Source: Climacium dendroides
Lineage: Eukaryota > Streptophyta > Bryopsida > Hypnales > Climaciaceae
Direction of reading: 5' to 3'
DNA length: 64,000 bases
NCBI GenBank assembly: GCA_950106755.1
Contig: OX467086.1
Coordinates: forward strand, 31,762,001-31,826,000
Part shown: in pieces, positions 23,801 through 36,866 of the stretch
Layout: each line of letters starts with the position of its first letter
How positions within the stretch are numbered: the stretch's first letter is position 1
Made by a program: the position numbers and the translations under genes
Notes under the pieces: generated by a model
Database searches by the model: none
Told to the model about the DNA's origin: nothing
The model's input: only the letters and a program-made list of their open reading frames with translations

Positions 23801-26800
23801 AAGACCCAAACTTATTACTAGGTAGCATTTTCATCAAAATGCATCGATGTAGACAAATTGTTGTATTGTCTTGACAAGACTCAATTCTCATGACATTTTT
23901 TTCTATAACAACAAATGCATTGAGTCCAGGGATGATTGTATAGTGTCATAAACAAGGAAAGGCAAGTAAGCTTGGGTCCTATTGACGCTCATATATGTCT
24001 AATATCAAGATTTTATGCGAGGCATTAATATAGCAAACCAATTGTAATTGAATTACTTGGTTCAATTGTCTACCTATAGATGGTAGCGTAATTTTTTTTG
24101 CTTTGTAGTAGATCAATCCATTATAAATTCCTATGTGCTTTATGCAACAAAGATAGAAAAACTAGGGTTCCCCATAAAGAACTATCTCTAGTTCAATTTG
24201 GCTATTGCAAACTATCTTGTAAAGTCAAATATTGTTTTCATGTTGTACATACATACATAGTAAAGAAATATATATTTTATATAATGTTGAGTAGCTTCAA
24301 GGTGACGTCTTCCTATTGAAATGCAAGTCATCTATATAAAAAAATCCACTTAAGAGTTTCATCGAATTGAAGTATTGTTATTTTTTTTTCACTTTAGATT
24401 TAGAATATTGAACTAGAGGGGTTTTTTTTAGTCTTAAGGTTTTGTAAATGAAATGAAGGTTATCTTGAAACTCTAGTTTTTTTTAACTCTAATAGGAATT
24501 TTCTTGATGTTAAACCTTATTTCCATACTTGAAGTACTTTATAAAAATTATATAGTGTGATCATAGTTGTAAAAGGAAAAGATGGCGATAGTTTACCTTT
24601 TAGGTGAATTTTAAAGTGATTTTCTTTCAAAGATAAAAATGAAGAAATAGTTGTGGGGCCAAATATGGTGGCCAATAATTATAAGTTAGCCTTGTGAGCA
24701 AGTTAGGAAGTGATGTCCACTTGCTTATGTGGTTGGATTAGATGATGAAGTGAAAGATAAGGTGAACACTATTTTTTTTTCATTATTAGTTGAAAGGACC
24801 CAAATGTTTGGAGGGCCATTCTATATAGTGTAAGATGAATTTTGAAATGAAAATTTGAGAAGTTAAGTATCATGATGTTGTATTTTCAAAAAGTCTTCAC
24901 TTTCTTGATTTGAAGTTGGCATTTAAAAGTTGTACTAGTTTGAATGGAGAAGGTCTACTACCTTCTATAAGGAGCACAAATTTTGAATGACCATTGAAAA
25001 TTATTCGTTCAATTTGGAGTTCATATGAATGAGTTGTGAGAGTTAGAGTAAAGGAGGATCTATTGTTTTCACTTTTAGAGGCCAAAACTTTGGGCCACCA
25101 TAAATGATGGACAAAGTATTAAAATAAATTGAAATTTAAAAGAAGAGTAGAAAATTGTGTTAACTTTTCAAAAGCTATCACTCATTTCATTTGAAATTCT
25201 AAAGTAATGATAAAACTCATTCAAAATTTAGCTTTAGAATGAGAGTTAGAGACTTGAAAACTTGAAGACTTGAAAACTTGGAGTTAAAGTTGAAAAGTTG
25301 AAATTAGAATTGAAGACTTGGACTTGGAGTTGGAGTTAAAGGAAGATTTGTTTATAACTTGTGGTTTGTCTTTCATTATAAACCTTTGTTGTTGCAGGCG
25401 ACTTGGATTAAGCCAATGCTTAACCTCATTTTGTGTCATGATGACAAAGTGGGTTTGATGGCCCCTATGGTCAAAACTTGTTTGTTCTCACAGTGAAGTT
25501 GAAACCTAATTAGAATTGATCATTGGGAGTTTGAAAATTTAGGAACCATCTTGGAAACCATTTTCATTGATGGTATCTTGTGATATGCCACCAATTCTAC
25601 CCGTCCTATATCATGTAGTTTCTTATCCCCACTTTAACCTTTAGAACTCATAGAGTCCCAACAAGATAGACCAATGAGGAACGGTTTCACAATAATATAA
25701 AAAGTTTGACGTTCGGGATTGAAAATTTATTTACAACAATGTTTTCTTTGTTCTTAAATCATTATTGGTTGCAGCCAAAATCCTCATGATTTTTTGAGAC
25801 AAACTTCTTTTTACTTGACATCGTAGAAAGAAAAATTCAAATTCAAGGAAGACATTTGATCAAGGATGAGTGTGGACATTTGAAATCAAGCCTCCAACAT
25901 TTGTATACAGTCTATAAGAAAAAAAATCCATTGATATTGTATTGATTGTGCACATTTGTTGGATGTGTGTGCTTGTGTATTTCAATCTAGAACACAGTCA
26001 AAGGGCAAGTATTACTTTGGGATGACAGTTCCTAAGTATCTACATTATTTTTCTTGTGTTTAGAAAAACTATTTGACACTACAACAATGCAACTGTAAGA
26101 ATCAACATTGAACAAGTAGGAAGGCATGCAAATGTTGAGAAGTTGGAACTGCCGAGTATGTTAGCTTTGAATCACTTTCTTACATGAAGGCCAAATGCCC
26201 TATTTCCCTGATTATATTGTTACCAAAAAGCGGTGCATGTGAAGAAGAGGAGGTAAAGAGTTGTAGGGACCTTTTGGCATCATCTCATTACTTGCGAAAT
26301 ATAGTCATTTTAAACAAATCAATTTTGGAGGGTACATGATGGAGTAGTGCATTGCTAATGATTGTTTCTTAGGTTTGCTTTAGAATACAAGGAAGGGCAA
26401 TGTAGTCTTGACTAGATAGTAGGGGGAAGGATGAGTTCGTTGAAGATGGTTGTGCGCATTTTGGAGTCTTTTATTACACCATGTCGGGTGTTTGGAGGGG
26501 CTTAGTTTTGTTGAATGAGTAAACCGGCAAAGTATATTATTATTATTAGTTTTTCAATGCATGGATCACAACCTAGATGAGGATGTATTTTGGGTGCAAG
26601 ATGTTACAAGAACTAATACATTGAACACCCATTGAACGCAATAGTAAGGATGCTTGCCACAAAGTAAGACCGATAATGCAAGAGACAGTGCAAGATTTTT
26701 TAGAATGTTGTTTTACGGAAGGTTAGAGTGTACAGTACAGTAGAAGGTTTGAGTGCTTGCTGGTGAACTTGATGAAAGCTTGAAGTACATAATGATTTGA

Positions 26801-26890
26801 CACTCCGATGAAGTGTCAGCAATCAAGGACGTAGGCTAGGATAATTTAGAAGTGCATTTCGAAAGAACAGCCGAGCACTTCCCACTCCAT
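20877..26890. other. AT-rich intergenic DNA
   Basis: No gene is recognised over about 6 kb. An open stretch at 21024-21257 (MASEDQLALELQHCVDSIFA) looks weakly coding but has no identifiable domain. A purine-rich tandem of GACTTGAAAACTTG-type units lies near 25230-25340. Confidence 0.45.
25230..25340. repeat. Imperfect minisatellite
   Basis: Degenerate tandem of units such as GACTTGAAAACTTG, TTGAAGACTTG and GGAGTTAAAG over about 110 bp. Confidence 0.5.
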
Positions 26891-26892
26891 TC

Positions 26893-28147
26893 TCACACAA
26901 AAGGGCACACGATATAAGCATGTAAATCATGAGAAACCAAGAGTGACAACGTACACAGACGAGATTTGCTCTTCACCGTTCGGAAGAAGAAGAAGTGAGA
27001 AAGAGAAGCATTCAAATGGAAGGATTCACATACGACATTCCTAACAGTCTGCAGACATTTAAGAGCCGGAGAATTTGATGTTTGGATGCCCTGTCGTCCC
27101 GCACATGCAGTATTGGCAGTTGCAAAGATAGCTTCGAACAGGCCTAGGACTTCAGTTGTTTTTAATAGTAAGAAGCATCTCGTGGCTTTCGGGAAGCATC
27201 TTTCATTCTTTTTCAAGTAACCGTTTGGTTGGATGCATATTCCGATACAGTATTCGCCTGGCTATGGTCCGTATTGTAATGTTTTTAAAATTTGATTTTT
27301 TAGAGGGATCAGGCTTTTGTGCTTTTTAAAATTTGATTTTACACAGATAGCAAAATGTAAGAGCGACGAGCAATTATATAAAGGCGCGGAGGAAACTGCA
27401 AAGGTTGCATCCACATCAGGTATCGCCGAAAGATAGGACGGAATAGTTGTTGAAGGAGGATCTAAGAGTTGCACAGAATTGGTGCGCGCTCAGATACTCT
27501 CGTCATTCTGTTTGCCAGCGTCTCACGTGTAGCAATGGCTACACTACCATCGAGTTGATTTTTATCTCTGACGTCTTCTCTCGAGCTCGAATGAGATAGG
27601 AAAGAGGCCCATGGGAGTAGCACGAACAGGATGATAAGTGCTCTTGCGAACTTCGTCTTGTGAGATCTCGCGGAAGAATGTTGCCAATTTAGAGCTTTAA
27701 ACCATCGCGAAATTTCGAGTTTGGTATGTATCACAATTCTTTGTCGACTTTGTTTGGTGAAGCCTGCACTTGACCTTGAATATTAGAGGTAGCGCGGAGC
27801 TAGCTGTTTCGACCACGTCGGTCTGCATTCTTGAGATCATATCCATTTCGTAGGGTTTTAGCTTTTAAAATGTCGCATTCTGGAGTTCGGTGGTGTTCAG
27901 TGATGTTTTTCGTACGGAAGGTCAATAATATGTTGTGATCTACTATACGAGGCTTCCGAAATTGGAGACCGTTTAGCGTACCGCTAGGTCTCACACATTG
28001 ATAGGCTTTGTCACCAGTCATCGTTGATGGTTGCGAATGATCGCGAGCTCCACATTGTAGCTTCTTTTCGAGTCTTGCCATTCTGAAGCTTTTGGCTAAT
28101 CCATGGCGAGGTGCTCGTCTATTGATATTAATTACCGACGCTGTCAA
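26893..28147 (-). other. GC-richer island, possible unidentified gene
   Basis: Several minus-strand stretches are open (28147-27800, 27734-27462, 27474-27262, 27216-26893). The one from 27734 carries a hydrophobic segment (ARALIILFVLLPWASFLSH) that could be a signal anchor. I cannot join these with good splice sites and recognise no family. Part of the island must be the promoter side of the dynein light chain gene starting at 28305 on the other strand. Confidence 0.2.
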
Positions 28148-28304
28148 TTAACTTAGGTGTTTCAATGACGTTTGTGTCCGTCGCTGTGCACACTTGCTGT
28201 CAGAGGTGCGCATTAGTGTCACTCCAATCCCCAGCTGTTCCTTCATATATCTAAAAAATATTCAATCAGTTCGTTTTTCTTTGACAGCACGATCTTTGAG
28301 CAAG

Positions 28305-28931
28305 ATGCTGGACAGTACTCCGTCATTGGTGAGCCGAAAGGCGAAGTCGAGAGAACCTTCTCAAATTCCAGATGAGCAGACGCTGATTGGCGAGACAGAC
28401 ATGCCACAAGCAATGCAGGCGCATGCGTTACGCATTGCGTCGGAAGCTTTGGACACGCACAGCGCGACGGACTTCAAGGAGATTGCTTGCTACATGAAAA
28501 AGGTACGACAGCGCAAAATTAATCGGCGCAACATTTTCTATCTTGTGTGGAGCCATAGCAACAATGCATCTATATTCGAAAGTCAACGAAATTAATTTCA
28601 CAAATTGGATACGAACTTTAGTTCGAGCCTTTTTAGGACCAGTCTTATTTTGTATGTTAATAATTCAAGTAGTGCATTACGTAAGTTGCTGGTAACCAAA
28701 TTGAATGTTATCAGTTGTTTTTTCAGTGCTTGTAAATTTGTACACGACTTATACTTTCTCGTATTCCTGCTTGGATTTGCCGTGCTGCAGCAATTTGACA
28801 AGGCCTATGGCCCAGGATGGCAGTGTGTGACCGGTGTTAGCTTCGGCTCCTACATCACGCATTCATCGGGTTCTTTCATTCACTTCTGCATTGGAAGACT
28901 GGCTGTCATGCTCTTCAAGGCTGCCACTTAG
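28305..28931 (+). CDS. Dynein light chain, LC8 type
   Basis: The product is a small dimeric hub protein of the LC8 (DLC/DYNLL) family, which binds short linear motifs in partners and, where present, dynein intermediate chain. Two exons (28305-28502 and 28791-28931) joined by a GT-AG intron of 288 bp give 112 residues. Residues 1-30 are a Ser- and Lys-rich extension longer than in animal LC8. Then come the helices (MPQAMQAHALRIASEALDTH) and the beta core FDKAYGPGWQCVTGVSFGSY, THSSGSFIHFCIGRLAVMLF. The FDxxYGPxW, FGSYxTH and FKAAT-type end match the family closely. I chose the ATG at 28305 because the ORF upstream lacks family similarity. Many plants have lost dynein motors but keep LC8-like proteins, so a motor role should not be assumed. 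Confidence 0.92.
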
Positions 28932-29622
28932 ACATCGTGCCCTAATCAGGCCCTGATCAGACCCCGACCAGTACTCAGTTAGGTCGGATCCGGGCCCTCT
29001 GATGTCAAATTAATGCTTCAGGAGGTGCCACGCCTGAATTGCAGAACGCTTGCAATCTGCATATTCAGCTCAGAGACTTTGGATAGCAATCTGAGCTTGC
29101 AGGTATTGCTCAATTGCCTGGCATAATATTGATAAAGGACAGTATCCAGAATTAAGAACCAATTTTTTCTTGACGGATTATATGGTGTAGGAACTGCAGG
29201 TTTAGGGCTGAGTTGTAGATTTAGAGTCTGAAAGGGTTCGGATCAACTCTAGAACGACTCAAGCCTAGGGATACTTGCGAGTGCGGAATGTTGCTTCTGT
29301 TTCGATCATCTTGAAATCTGTTGGCAAACCATTCGTTTGCAATGCATGTGACACTTTGCAAATCTGCATTTGATGTCTCCTTTAAATTAGTTCTACAGGT
29401 AGATTGAACCTCTCTTACTGCATCTCCTCTTTGTGCACAACTTGCAGTGATGGAGTTTGTAGGTGGGTCCAATTTGAAAGATATTCTTTGAAAAGTAGTG
29501 TTGAAAGTTTACATATGTTAGGTGGCAATTTATTACACTTCTCTTGACATGCATAAACCTCACCATGTTTGCCTCACCAATCAACCCCTACCATGTTTGC
29601 CCTTAGGTTCACTAAATAAGTA
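28932..29622. other. 3' flank and spacer
   Basis: Holds the 3' untranslated region of the dynein light chain gene and spacer. No further gene is seen. Confidence 0.4.
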
Positions 29623-29822
29623 CACTAAATAATGGAATTAGGTTGCCCTCACTAGTTTCTTGACTCTTCATACTTTGTAAATATTTATTCTTACCCTAGA
29701 AGAATGCACTACTTATGAATTAGATATTGATGGGATTAGGACTTATGAACTTCCATGTGTACAAATGGAAATATATGTAGAAAAATTTGTAAAAGTATTT
29801 GTTGACTTTGATGGCTTGTGAT
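29623..29822. mobile_element. Truncated MITE of the CACTAAATA family
   Basis: The left end TA|CACTAAATAATGGAATTA followed by GGTTGCC matches the 5268 and 57863 elements. The body that follows (CTCACTAGTTTCTTGAC, then AAATATTTATT) matches the element near 39544. I find no right end, so the copy is truncated. Confidence 0.65.
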
Positions 29823-32800
29823 GTAATTTTTGGAGGAAAAGGCAAGCAAATCTTACTATTTAATGTAATAAAATAAAGCCATTTGTTTTCCTATATTCTC
29901 TGATTGATCCTTCCAAAGGTGCATTGTAGGGGGGCTTGGAGGTCAAACACACAATAATGACAATGAGAATCTTTACAAAATGGACTCATTCAAAATTCCA
30001 CCAACCTTAAAAAATGGTCTTCAAAGCTTTGATTTTGATGACCTTGGTGGACTTAATTTAGTTGGTTTTAGAGAGAAAGAAGATGTTTTGAAACCCTTAC
30101 ATTGGTCATCTTAAACTTGTTTCCTATACACATGTGGCAAGACTCTAAATCAAAGTTAACTATGTGTTTGTAACTTGAAACTAATTTCCTTGTCAATTGT
30201 AGATTTGTTAATGATAATCAAGGGTTTAGTTGTTTTAAAGGGTTTATTGAGTTTTGTATTAATATAATAAGATAGAATTGTATGTGAAGTGAAATTATAT
30301 AAGTAATTAGAATTATCAAATACAAATCATGTAAACAAATTTTTTTTTTATGCCAATGGAGTTTCTTATTATTAATATTTAGTAGTCATGTTTATAACAT
30401 AAGATAATTGGTTAGAAGAATTCAAATATGATTTGGCAAAATAACAAAGGATATGATATTAATATGGTGATATTAAAAAGAGATGGGGTATTGGGTACCA
30501 AAACAAGGCACCTACTCATACAAGCTTCTCTAATTTTACATTTATATATTTTAAGATTTTTTATATAGTAAAAAATATATGATTAAATAACTACTATATA
30601 TATATTAAGTTTTGGATACATTTTGTAGTGCAATTGGATCCCATTCATCAACCAAGTCATAAAAATTAAACAAGGACTAGACATGAACTTACAATCAAAC
30701 CTCTTTAAATTCATACTTTGTAACTAAACATTCCTTATATTTTCCAATAATCTTTGGTATTTGCATAGATTTGATTTGACAACATCCACATGTCAATTAA
30801 TGAGCATACATGAAAGTGCATGTAGGAGCCCATTTGTCTATCTATAGTCTACCTAGATATTCCAATTAGAGATTACATCACTATCAATAGTCTACCTAGA
30901 TATTCCAATTAGAGATTACATTACTATCAATAGTCTATAATTGTACATTCTTTGTAAATTATAAGAATCGCTCATGTTGTAGATAACTTAATTAGATAGG
31001 TGTCTTCTAAGTATCAACTTGCAAACACATGCCAAAGTACTCTAAGAAGCTAATATATCTCCTAGAGACTAAAGTCTTTTACCGAATCTTTGTAGCTATT
31101 GTAGAAAAAAAACTTGAAGAGTCTTATCTTATGCTAATTTTGTATGTAAAACCTAAAACTCACTTTCAAAGAAAGATCTAAAGATACTTGGAACAAGTAG
31201 GCATGTTGTGACCCGAATATGAGCCCAAATAAAATAACTAGATGTGTGTGTAGGAAGGCAATCTTGAGTCTCCAATACTAGATGAACATTATGGTATAGG
31301 GTGTTTTGGGGCTTCATTTCAAAAACAGATATTCTATTCATAAACATGAAAGAATCTCAATTTATATACAACAAGAAAACTCTTGTATTGTATCATTGTC
31401 TCATTATAGTTGACAAATTGTCAATTTCAAATAAAACCACACATAATTTTCAAAAGGGATACACATGGCATTATTCCATTTGATTAAGTTTTTTATAAAA
31501 TTTCTAAAAAATGTACACACATAATTTTTCTACCAGTTGTACAACTTTTGAGCAAAACTCTTATGTGTTCAAATGAATTCATGATTTCAACATATGAAAC
31601 CCAACCCAACCACCCATACTTGTATTCTTAAGGAACTTGGAGAACTTACAAACTATATGGGATATATCTAAATTTTTGGTTTATGAATATGTATGTATTT
31701 TGTATTCGTATTTTGTAACCATATTTTGTGAGTGTATCCATATCCATGTCATGTATTTTGTAGCCCCCAATTGTATCTATATCTTGTAATCATATCTATA
31801 TTTTGTATTCAAATTTAGACAACTAAGATTGTTCTATAGGCATCAATGGATTCTTTTTTCCAAAATATTGATGGTATTTAGAGGTGTGTGTGTGTGTGAA
31901 CTCAAATCAATGGCTCTTGATTTTTCCAAGGGAGGAGAGGAGGAATTGAAATACAAACACCATGTTCACCATGTCTCATCACTTAAGAAACTTTTATCAC
32001 ACACATTCATGGTTCCTAGTTCTCATTTCTTCTTTACATGTTAAGGTAAGTGTAACCAAAATGGCCACAATCCATTTGTGATCTGTATTGTTGGGCCCCA
32101 ATTGTGCTCTTTTGCATTCTAATGTGGTGAAAACTACAAAGGATTGGCATTAAACAACTTGGGAGTGGAAATAGAGTTGAAAAGGTTGGAATTGGGTCAG
32201 ACAATCACTTTTTTATAACTTCAAGGAATACTTTCATGCATTTACACATATGGGCAAAAGTTCCTTTATTATTATTTTAGAATTTGAAGCAAAGCTCTTG
32301 GATTACCATTGCAGCCTTGTAGGGAATTTAAAGAACCACAATAGAATCCAAAAATACAAGAATAGTCCCCTCCAAGGATAACAATGGAAAGCTAATTATA
32401 TATATTTTTTGCTTTGACCACCTATAACATGTCTTTTTATACTAAAAAATGAATTGACCAAACTACATGTGAAAAACTCTCTAATCATTTTATTGTTCTA
32501 TAGCAACCAAAAAAATTGTGAACCTTGCTAGTTTGAATATATGCAATGACCAAAAGGACACAATGGGTGAAATAAACTAACCTACGGCATGCAAAATGAT
32601 TAGTTTGCATTGTTTGCATTGTTGAAATTTAAAAAAAAAACTTACATAAAAACAAATGGAAGAAATGGGACAGTAGTTTAATTTTAATTTTTAATTTTGA
32701 CAAAACATAAATGTGTTATGAATTTTTGAAGTGTGATGCCCAATTGGCCCTAAAGAGTCTCTCCCAAACCAACAAAAAGAAAGCATCCCTGATGTTCATC

Positions 32801-33280
32801 TTACAATAGTCACTGAAAGCAATCACAATTATATTCCCTAACAAGGCTTACAACACCAATGCCTAAAAAAAGTCAATTCTTGTGATGAATTTTACACTCA
32901 AAAGGTGAAATTTCTTATTGAAGCCACTAATCAGTCCATCACCAATTCACCATCACCGAAGACATTGATCTTAGCCACTAATGCAACGTAATATAGCCCA
33001 AATCTCATTTACTGAAAAAAGTCTGTCATAGGTTGATGCAAGACTTTAATGGGTCATTCCGTAGGTGCCTTTTGCCTGTCATAGGCTGGTTTAACACAGA
33101 ACTCAACCTTATCTAAAACTTCAACCTCTGACAAAGATTCAGTAGTCTGCCTTTTTTTTTTCTTTTTTCTTTTTTCTTTTTTGACACAAGTAGCCTTTTT
33201 TTTCTTTCACCCCGTAACTGAGCTTACTGTGAATTAATTAATGTCATGACCTTCCATGTAAAATCACCATTAACTCCTGT
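29823..33280. other. AT-rich intergenic DNA
   Basis: No gene recognised. Contains the 43-bp tandem duplication at 30845-30930, a (TG)n run near 31882 and a polypyrimidine tract at about 33150-33182. Confidence 0.5.
30845..30930. repeat. 43-bp tandem duplication
   Basis: Two nearly identical units start at 30845 and 30888 (TAGTCTACCTAGATATTCCA and onwards), with one substitution. A third partial unit begins at 30931. Confidence 0.85.
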
Positions 33281-34368
33281 AATATCATTCTCTGACAGTC
33301 AACACTTAAAGACGGTCAGTTGCCACTCTGCACCGAAGACTCAAATTTCAATGCAGTCTGCACTGCCCTGCCTGCAGCATCCGCCGTAAAACAAGCTCTC
33401 TGGCGCATTTCCTCTGCTGCAGCTGTACGTACAACGGATACTTCAACTAATGCTCACACGTACACCACTTTGTTGGTGCTTGGTGATTGTGTGATTCAAT
33501 TCAGCTTCTCCACGCGCACAGTTGCGAGAACATTTGCAGTGGACCGTGCTGTTTCGTGCTCCGGACGTGCAGTCAAGCAGGCTACTCTTGAAGGTTCGCT
33601 ACTGTGAAATCGAGGTTAGTTGAACTAGTCTTGTTATTTAGCTTTGAGTTTGCTGTCAAATTGGTGTTGAAGTTGGTGGTGACGATAGCTGGGTTTTTTC
33701 CCACTGTTTTTGTGAGGAGAGTACCGAAGGTACTGTGGTCCAGGATCGCCATTTTTGCTGTTGGGTATGGTGACTGGGAAATTTTTTAATTGACGTTCTT
33801 GTTGTTGCAAGAATGAGGATTCCAGCGCAGCAAACAGTTCATTGTTTGGAAAAGCTGTGAAAGGACAATGTTAGATGTTTTATAATCGCTTCTTCGACAA
33901 ATAGGTACATTTGTACGTAGCGAGGGGTGCACAGGAACTGAGCTTTTAGGTGTTCCTATCTTAGGAAGGAAGGTTTCTTGGAATAGGGAATAATTGGAGC
34001 GCGAGGCCTAATAGCGTAGTTGGTTAGTAGCTGGATGTGCCTATGCATTGTAGCATAGAACCTCAGCGGTTCTTGGTTTCGATCACCCGAGGGTTTCCGA
34101 GGAATGAATGAAGCCGTTTGATTCCGTTCTCTGATTTGTATTTCAGTGACAATGTGATTGCTTTTTACGATTCTAATCTTTGCTCGTTTATTCACAGCTT
34201 AAGAACATGGTTTTTAGAAATGGAATTGAGAAAACGAAGTCTAAGGCAATTGGAACGCAACCAACAAATGATTTCGCTTTTTAGCAACTTATTTCCAACA
34301 GTGATATGCTCGAAGCAAATGCAAATTGTTACTTATTTGTGCAAACCTTTTTTTGCCCTTCACAGATA
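33281..34368 (+). promoter_or_regulatory. Upstream and leader region of the EGF-like gene
   Basis: GC content rises from about 33290. Plus-strand ORFs at 33320-33607 and 33604-33789 show no domain and are probably leader or promoter sequence. The start codon at 34369 is directly preceded by CCCTTCACAG, a good acceptor, so a 5' leader intron is possible. A tRNA-like segment lies inside at about 33995-34100. Confidence 0.35.
33995..34100 (+). ncRNA. tRNA-derived (SINE-like) fragment
   Basis: The segment TAGCGTAGTTGGTTAG at about 34011 resembles a pol III A box or tRNA D arm. About 55 bases further, GGTTTCGATCACC resembles the B box or T arm. The acceptor and anticodon stems do not pair well, so this is not a functional tRNA. 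A tRNA-derived SINE head or tRNA pseudogene is more likely. Confidence 0.35.
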
Positions 34369-36866
34369 ATGAAGATGAATCGATCATCATTTCTTGCTGT
34401 TGTTGCCGCAGTTCTCGTGGTCGTCATTCCCCAGACTCAAGCAGAAACAAGTACAGGTTCCTTCGAATTTCTGTATTGATTAGAAAGATGCATACTAAAT
34501 AAACTTCAAAGTATACATGATACATGTCCCTTAAACCTTTAATTTGTGACGAAAAGTTTCTACAATTTCGAACTTTTAGGCTGTTGATTGAGCCTCTTAA
34601 ATAAGTGAGACTCTGAATCCAATATCCTTTGAAGCTTTGGACGCTTTTTGTGTGAACTCGTTGAACTCACAAAGAACGGCTGTACATATGGGGTACTGTG
34701 TTTATAAATAGAGAGTTGTACGTGGTCGTTGAGTAACACGATGAGTACGTTGTACTAACATGACGCTCTTCATTCAATCTACATATTTTATGAGTTGTAC
34801 ATGACTGTTGAGCAACAAGATGAGTACTTCCATATTTCAAAGTTGTAATAATAAGATATTCTTCATTTCAATCTACATATTTCTATTTATTCTTACAGCA
34901 AATCTTTTGTAAGTCTAGAAGATACAAGAAAAGTGTGAATAAGTGCACACGAGGGGTTATTGTAGTGTCTTTGGAAGTTGATTGTATTTAATTAATGTAT
35001 CTCTGTGCTGCAGGTGAAGTGTGCTCGGGAATCGACTGCCAACAGGGGACTTGTGTCCCTCTCAGCAACACCTCTTACCCCACCAACATCTTGTCACCGT
35101 ACCTATGCGCGTGTAAACCAGGGTGGCAAACTGTGGAAGGGCTTTTGACCACTTTGCCTCCCGTGCTTACTTTGCCTTGCACTGTTCCCAACTGTAATTC
35201 CTACTTCCTTACCGAGAGATGAGACTGACTTTCTTTCTTGCATAACATTCTTGAACTTCAAGGCAGGGGACCCTTTGCTTTGCTTGAATCAAGGCCACTG
35301 TAGAAAATCTTGAATACAAGCTTGCCCATGTATTGTAAGCCACTATAACACAAATGTATTCTTGGCATAGTGATACTGTAGAAGGACCTCCCGCCTTCCC
35401 ATTCAAGAATGCTATGTGTGTGTCTACAATTGCATAGCGTTTTGTCAGTCGTTTTTAAGTCAGATAAACTACTTTTATAAATATTGTTCCTTTCCAAAAT
35501 TTAATTGCCATCCCTCTCCGAAACGAACTCATTCTCCCTCGACATCTTCATTCAACTCGATAACACCATAAGTTGCAGCCCTTGGCGTAAGAGCCTCGCA
35601 AATATTAATCGGCACCAATGTCAAGTTCATATTATTCTATGAATAGAACGCTAAAGTATTATGGGACTAATGTGATGCCTTGCGATGCAGGTACCCTGAA
35701 CCTTGGCTGCAACAGCTCACCTGCTCCTGCTCTCCAATCTCCACCTACATTGGAGCACGTTTCTAGCCGTAAGTCTACTGAAGGCACTGTTTCAATTTAT
35801 GGATACAGAAACTAATGGATGATGGACATGTACCGATCCATTGTACAGACCAGACCAAGTAGTCTTGCATCCGAAAATCCTCGAGGAGGGGAATAATGTA
35901 GGAGAGGCTACAGAAACTAAACTCCCTGAATTTGGTTTCAGTCAGATCGTCTTATTGGGATGTTCAAAGTCTTAGTTTATCAGGGTACTCAATTTTGGAC
36001 TTACATTTCTAATTCTATTGGATGCCTTGATGATTCGGTGCAGCATGCTCCTTGCCTGGAATTTGTGGACAAGGCGAATGTGAAGTTACGGATTTGACGA
36101 AGTACCCCCCAATGTATAAGTGCAACTGCCTGCCGGGATATGCCAATGTCGGCAACCTGACAGCAGGCTACTGTCTGAAGGATTGTAAGATCAACTATAT
36201 TCCATGGACTTGCTGTTCTGTAGGGTGATTTGTTTATGATATTAATGAGTTTTATGCAGTTTGGGTGGAAAGACCTCTTACTGTCGGAGATTTTGTTGTT
36301 GATTTTCAGGCGAAATAGGAACGAATTGCCGTGCAATTGGTGTTACTCTACCGTCCAAAAGCGCAGGTACACGTTGAGGAGCTCTCTTCTGCACTCTCTT
36401 TGGCTGCTTGCATTCATTGCTTCTTCTCATCTAATCGAGCATTGCTTTAGTATTGGAAGAAGTGCTTGCTGAATCATCCCTCTGCGCTAAGGTTTACTAA
36501 TTTTTAAAGTAACCGTACTTTAAGGTATAGATAAACACCAATACCTCAATTTAACTCTAGATAGAAGCAATCATTATTTGAAATTTGAAATTGTTTGTAA
36601 TGCACAATGAAGTTTCAAAGTCTCAATTTCTTGTACTACTATTGTGCGTCCACCTTATCTTGAAAACATCCTAGCTTCTTTCCTTCCAGACATTGACATT
36701 TCTCGATCAAGCACTGAATTAAGTCCCACTGAAAGTCTGCAATTGGATGTGGTCCCGTGCAGGATCATTCGAGGCTTCAGCCGTGAACAGTTTCCAAATC
36801 ACTCTGGCTGTTGTTGCGGCCTCATGTTTAGCACTGCAGCTCTCCCAGTATGCGAACCTTAATTGA
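34369..36866 (+). CDS. Secreted EGF-like protein with GPI-anchor signal
   Basis: Six exons (34369-34456, 35014-35193, 35691-35768, 36044-36184, 36310-36366, 36763-36866), all with GT-AG introns and consistent phase 1, give 215 residues. Residues 1-25 are a signal peptide (FLAVVAAVLVVVIPQTQA). Two Cys-rich modules follow: EVCSGIDCQQGTCVPLSNTS through LCACKPGW and CTVPNC, and CSLPGICGQGECEV through YKCNCLPGY to KDC. Asn-glycosylation sites (NTS, NSS, NLT) are frequent. The C terminus is hydrophobic (FQITLAVVAASCLALQL), as for GPI attachment. The order of modules, the CxCxPGW/CxCLPGY cores and the tail match a plant family of EGF-like cell-surface proteins of unknown function. All introns interrupt codons after the first base, which favours module shuffling. 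Intron 2 carries a MITE. Confidence 0.88.
35241..35416. mobile_element. MITE in intron 2 of the EGF-like gene
   Basis: The left end (CATAACATTCTTGAACTTCA, then AGGCAGGGGACC) is inverted at the right (GGACCTCCCGCC, then TTCCCATTCAAGAATGCTAT). The body contains CAAGCTTGCCCATGTATTG, also found at 44497-44845. It is non-coding and about 175 bp long. Confidence 0.7.

Noticed and set aside
33320..33789. Two plus-strand ORFs before the EGF-like gene
   Set aside because: Low-complexity Ser/Thr/Ala composition and no domain; more likely leader or promoter sequence.
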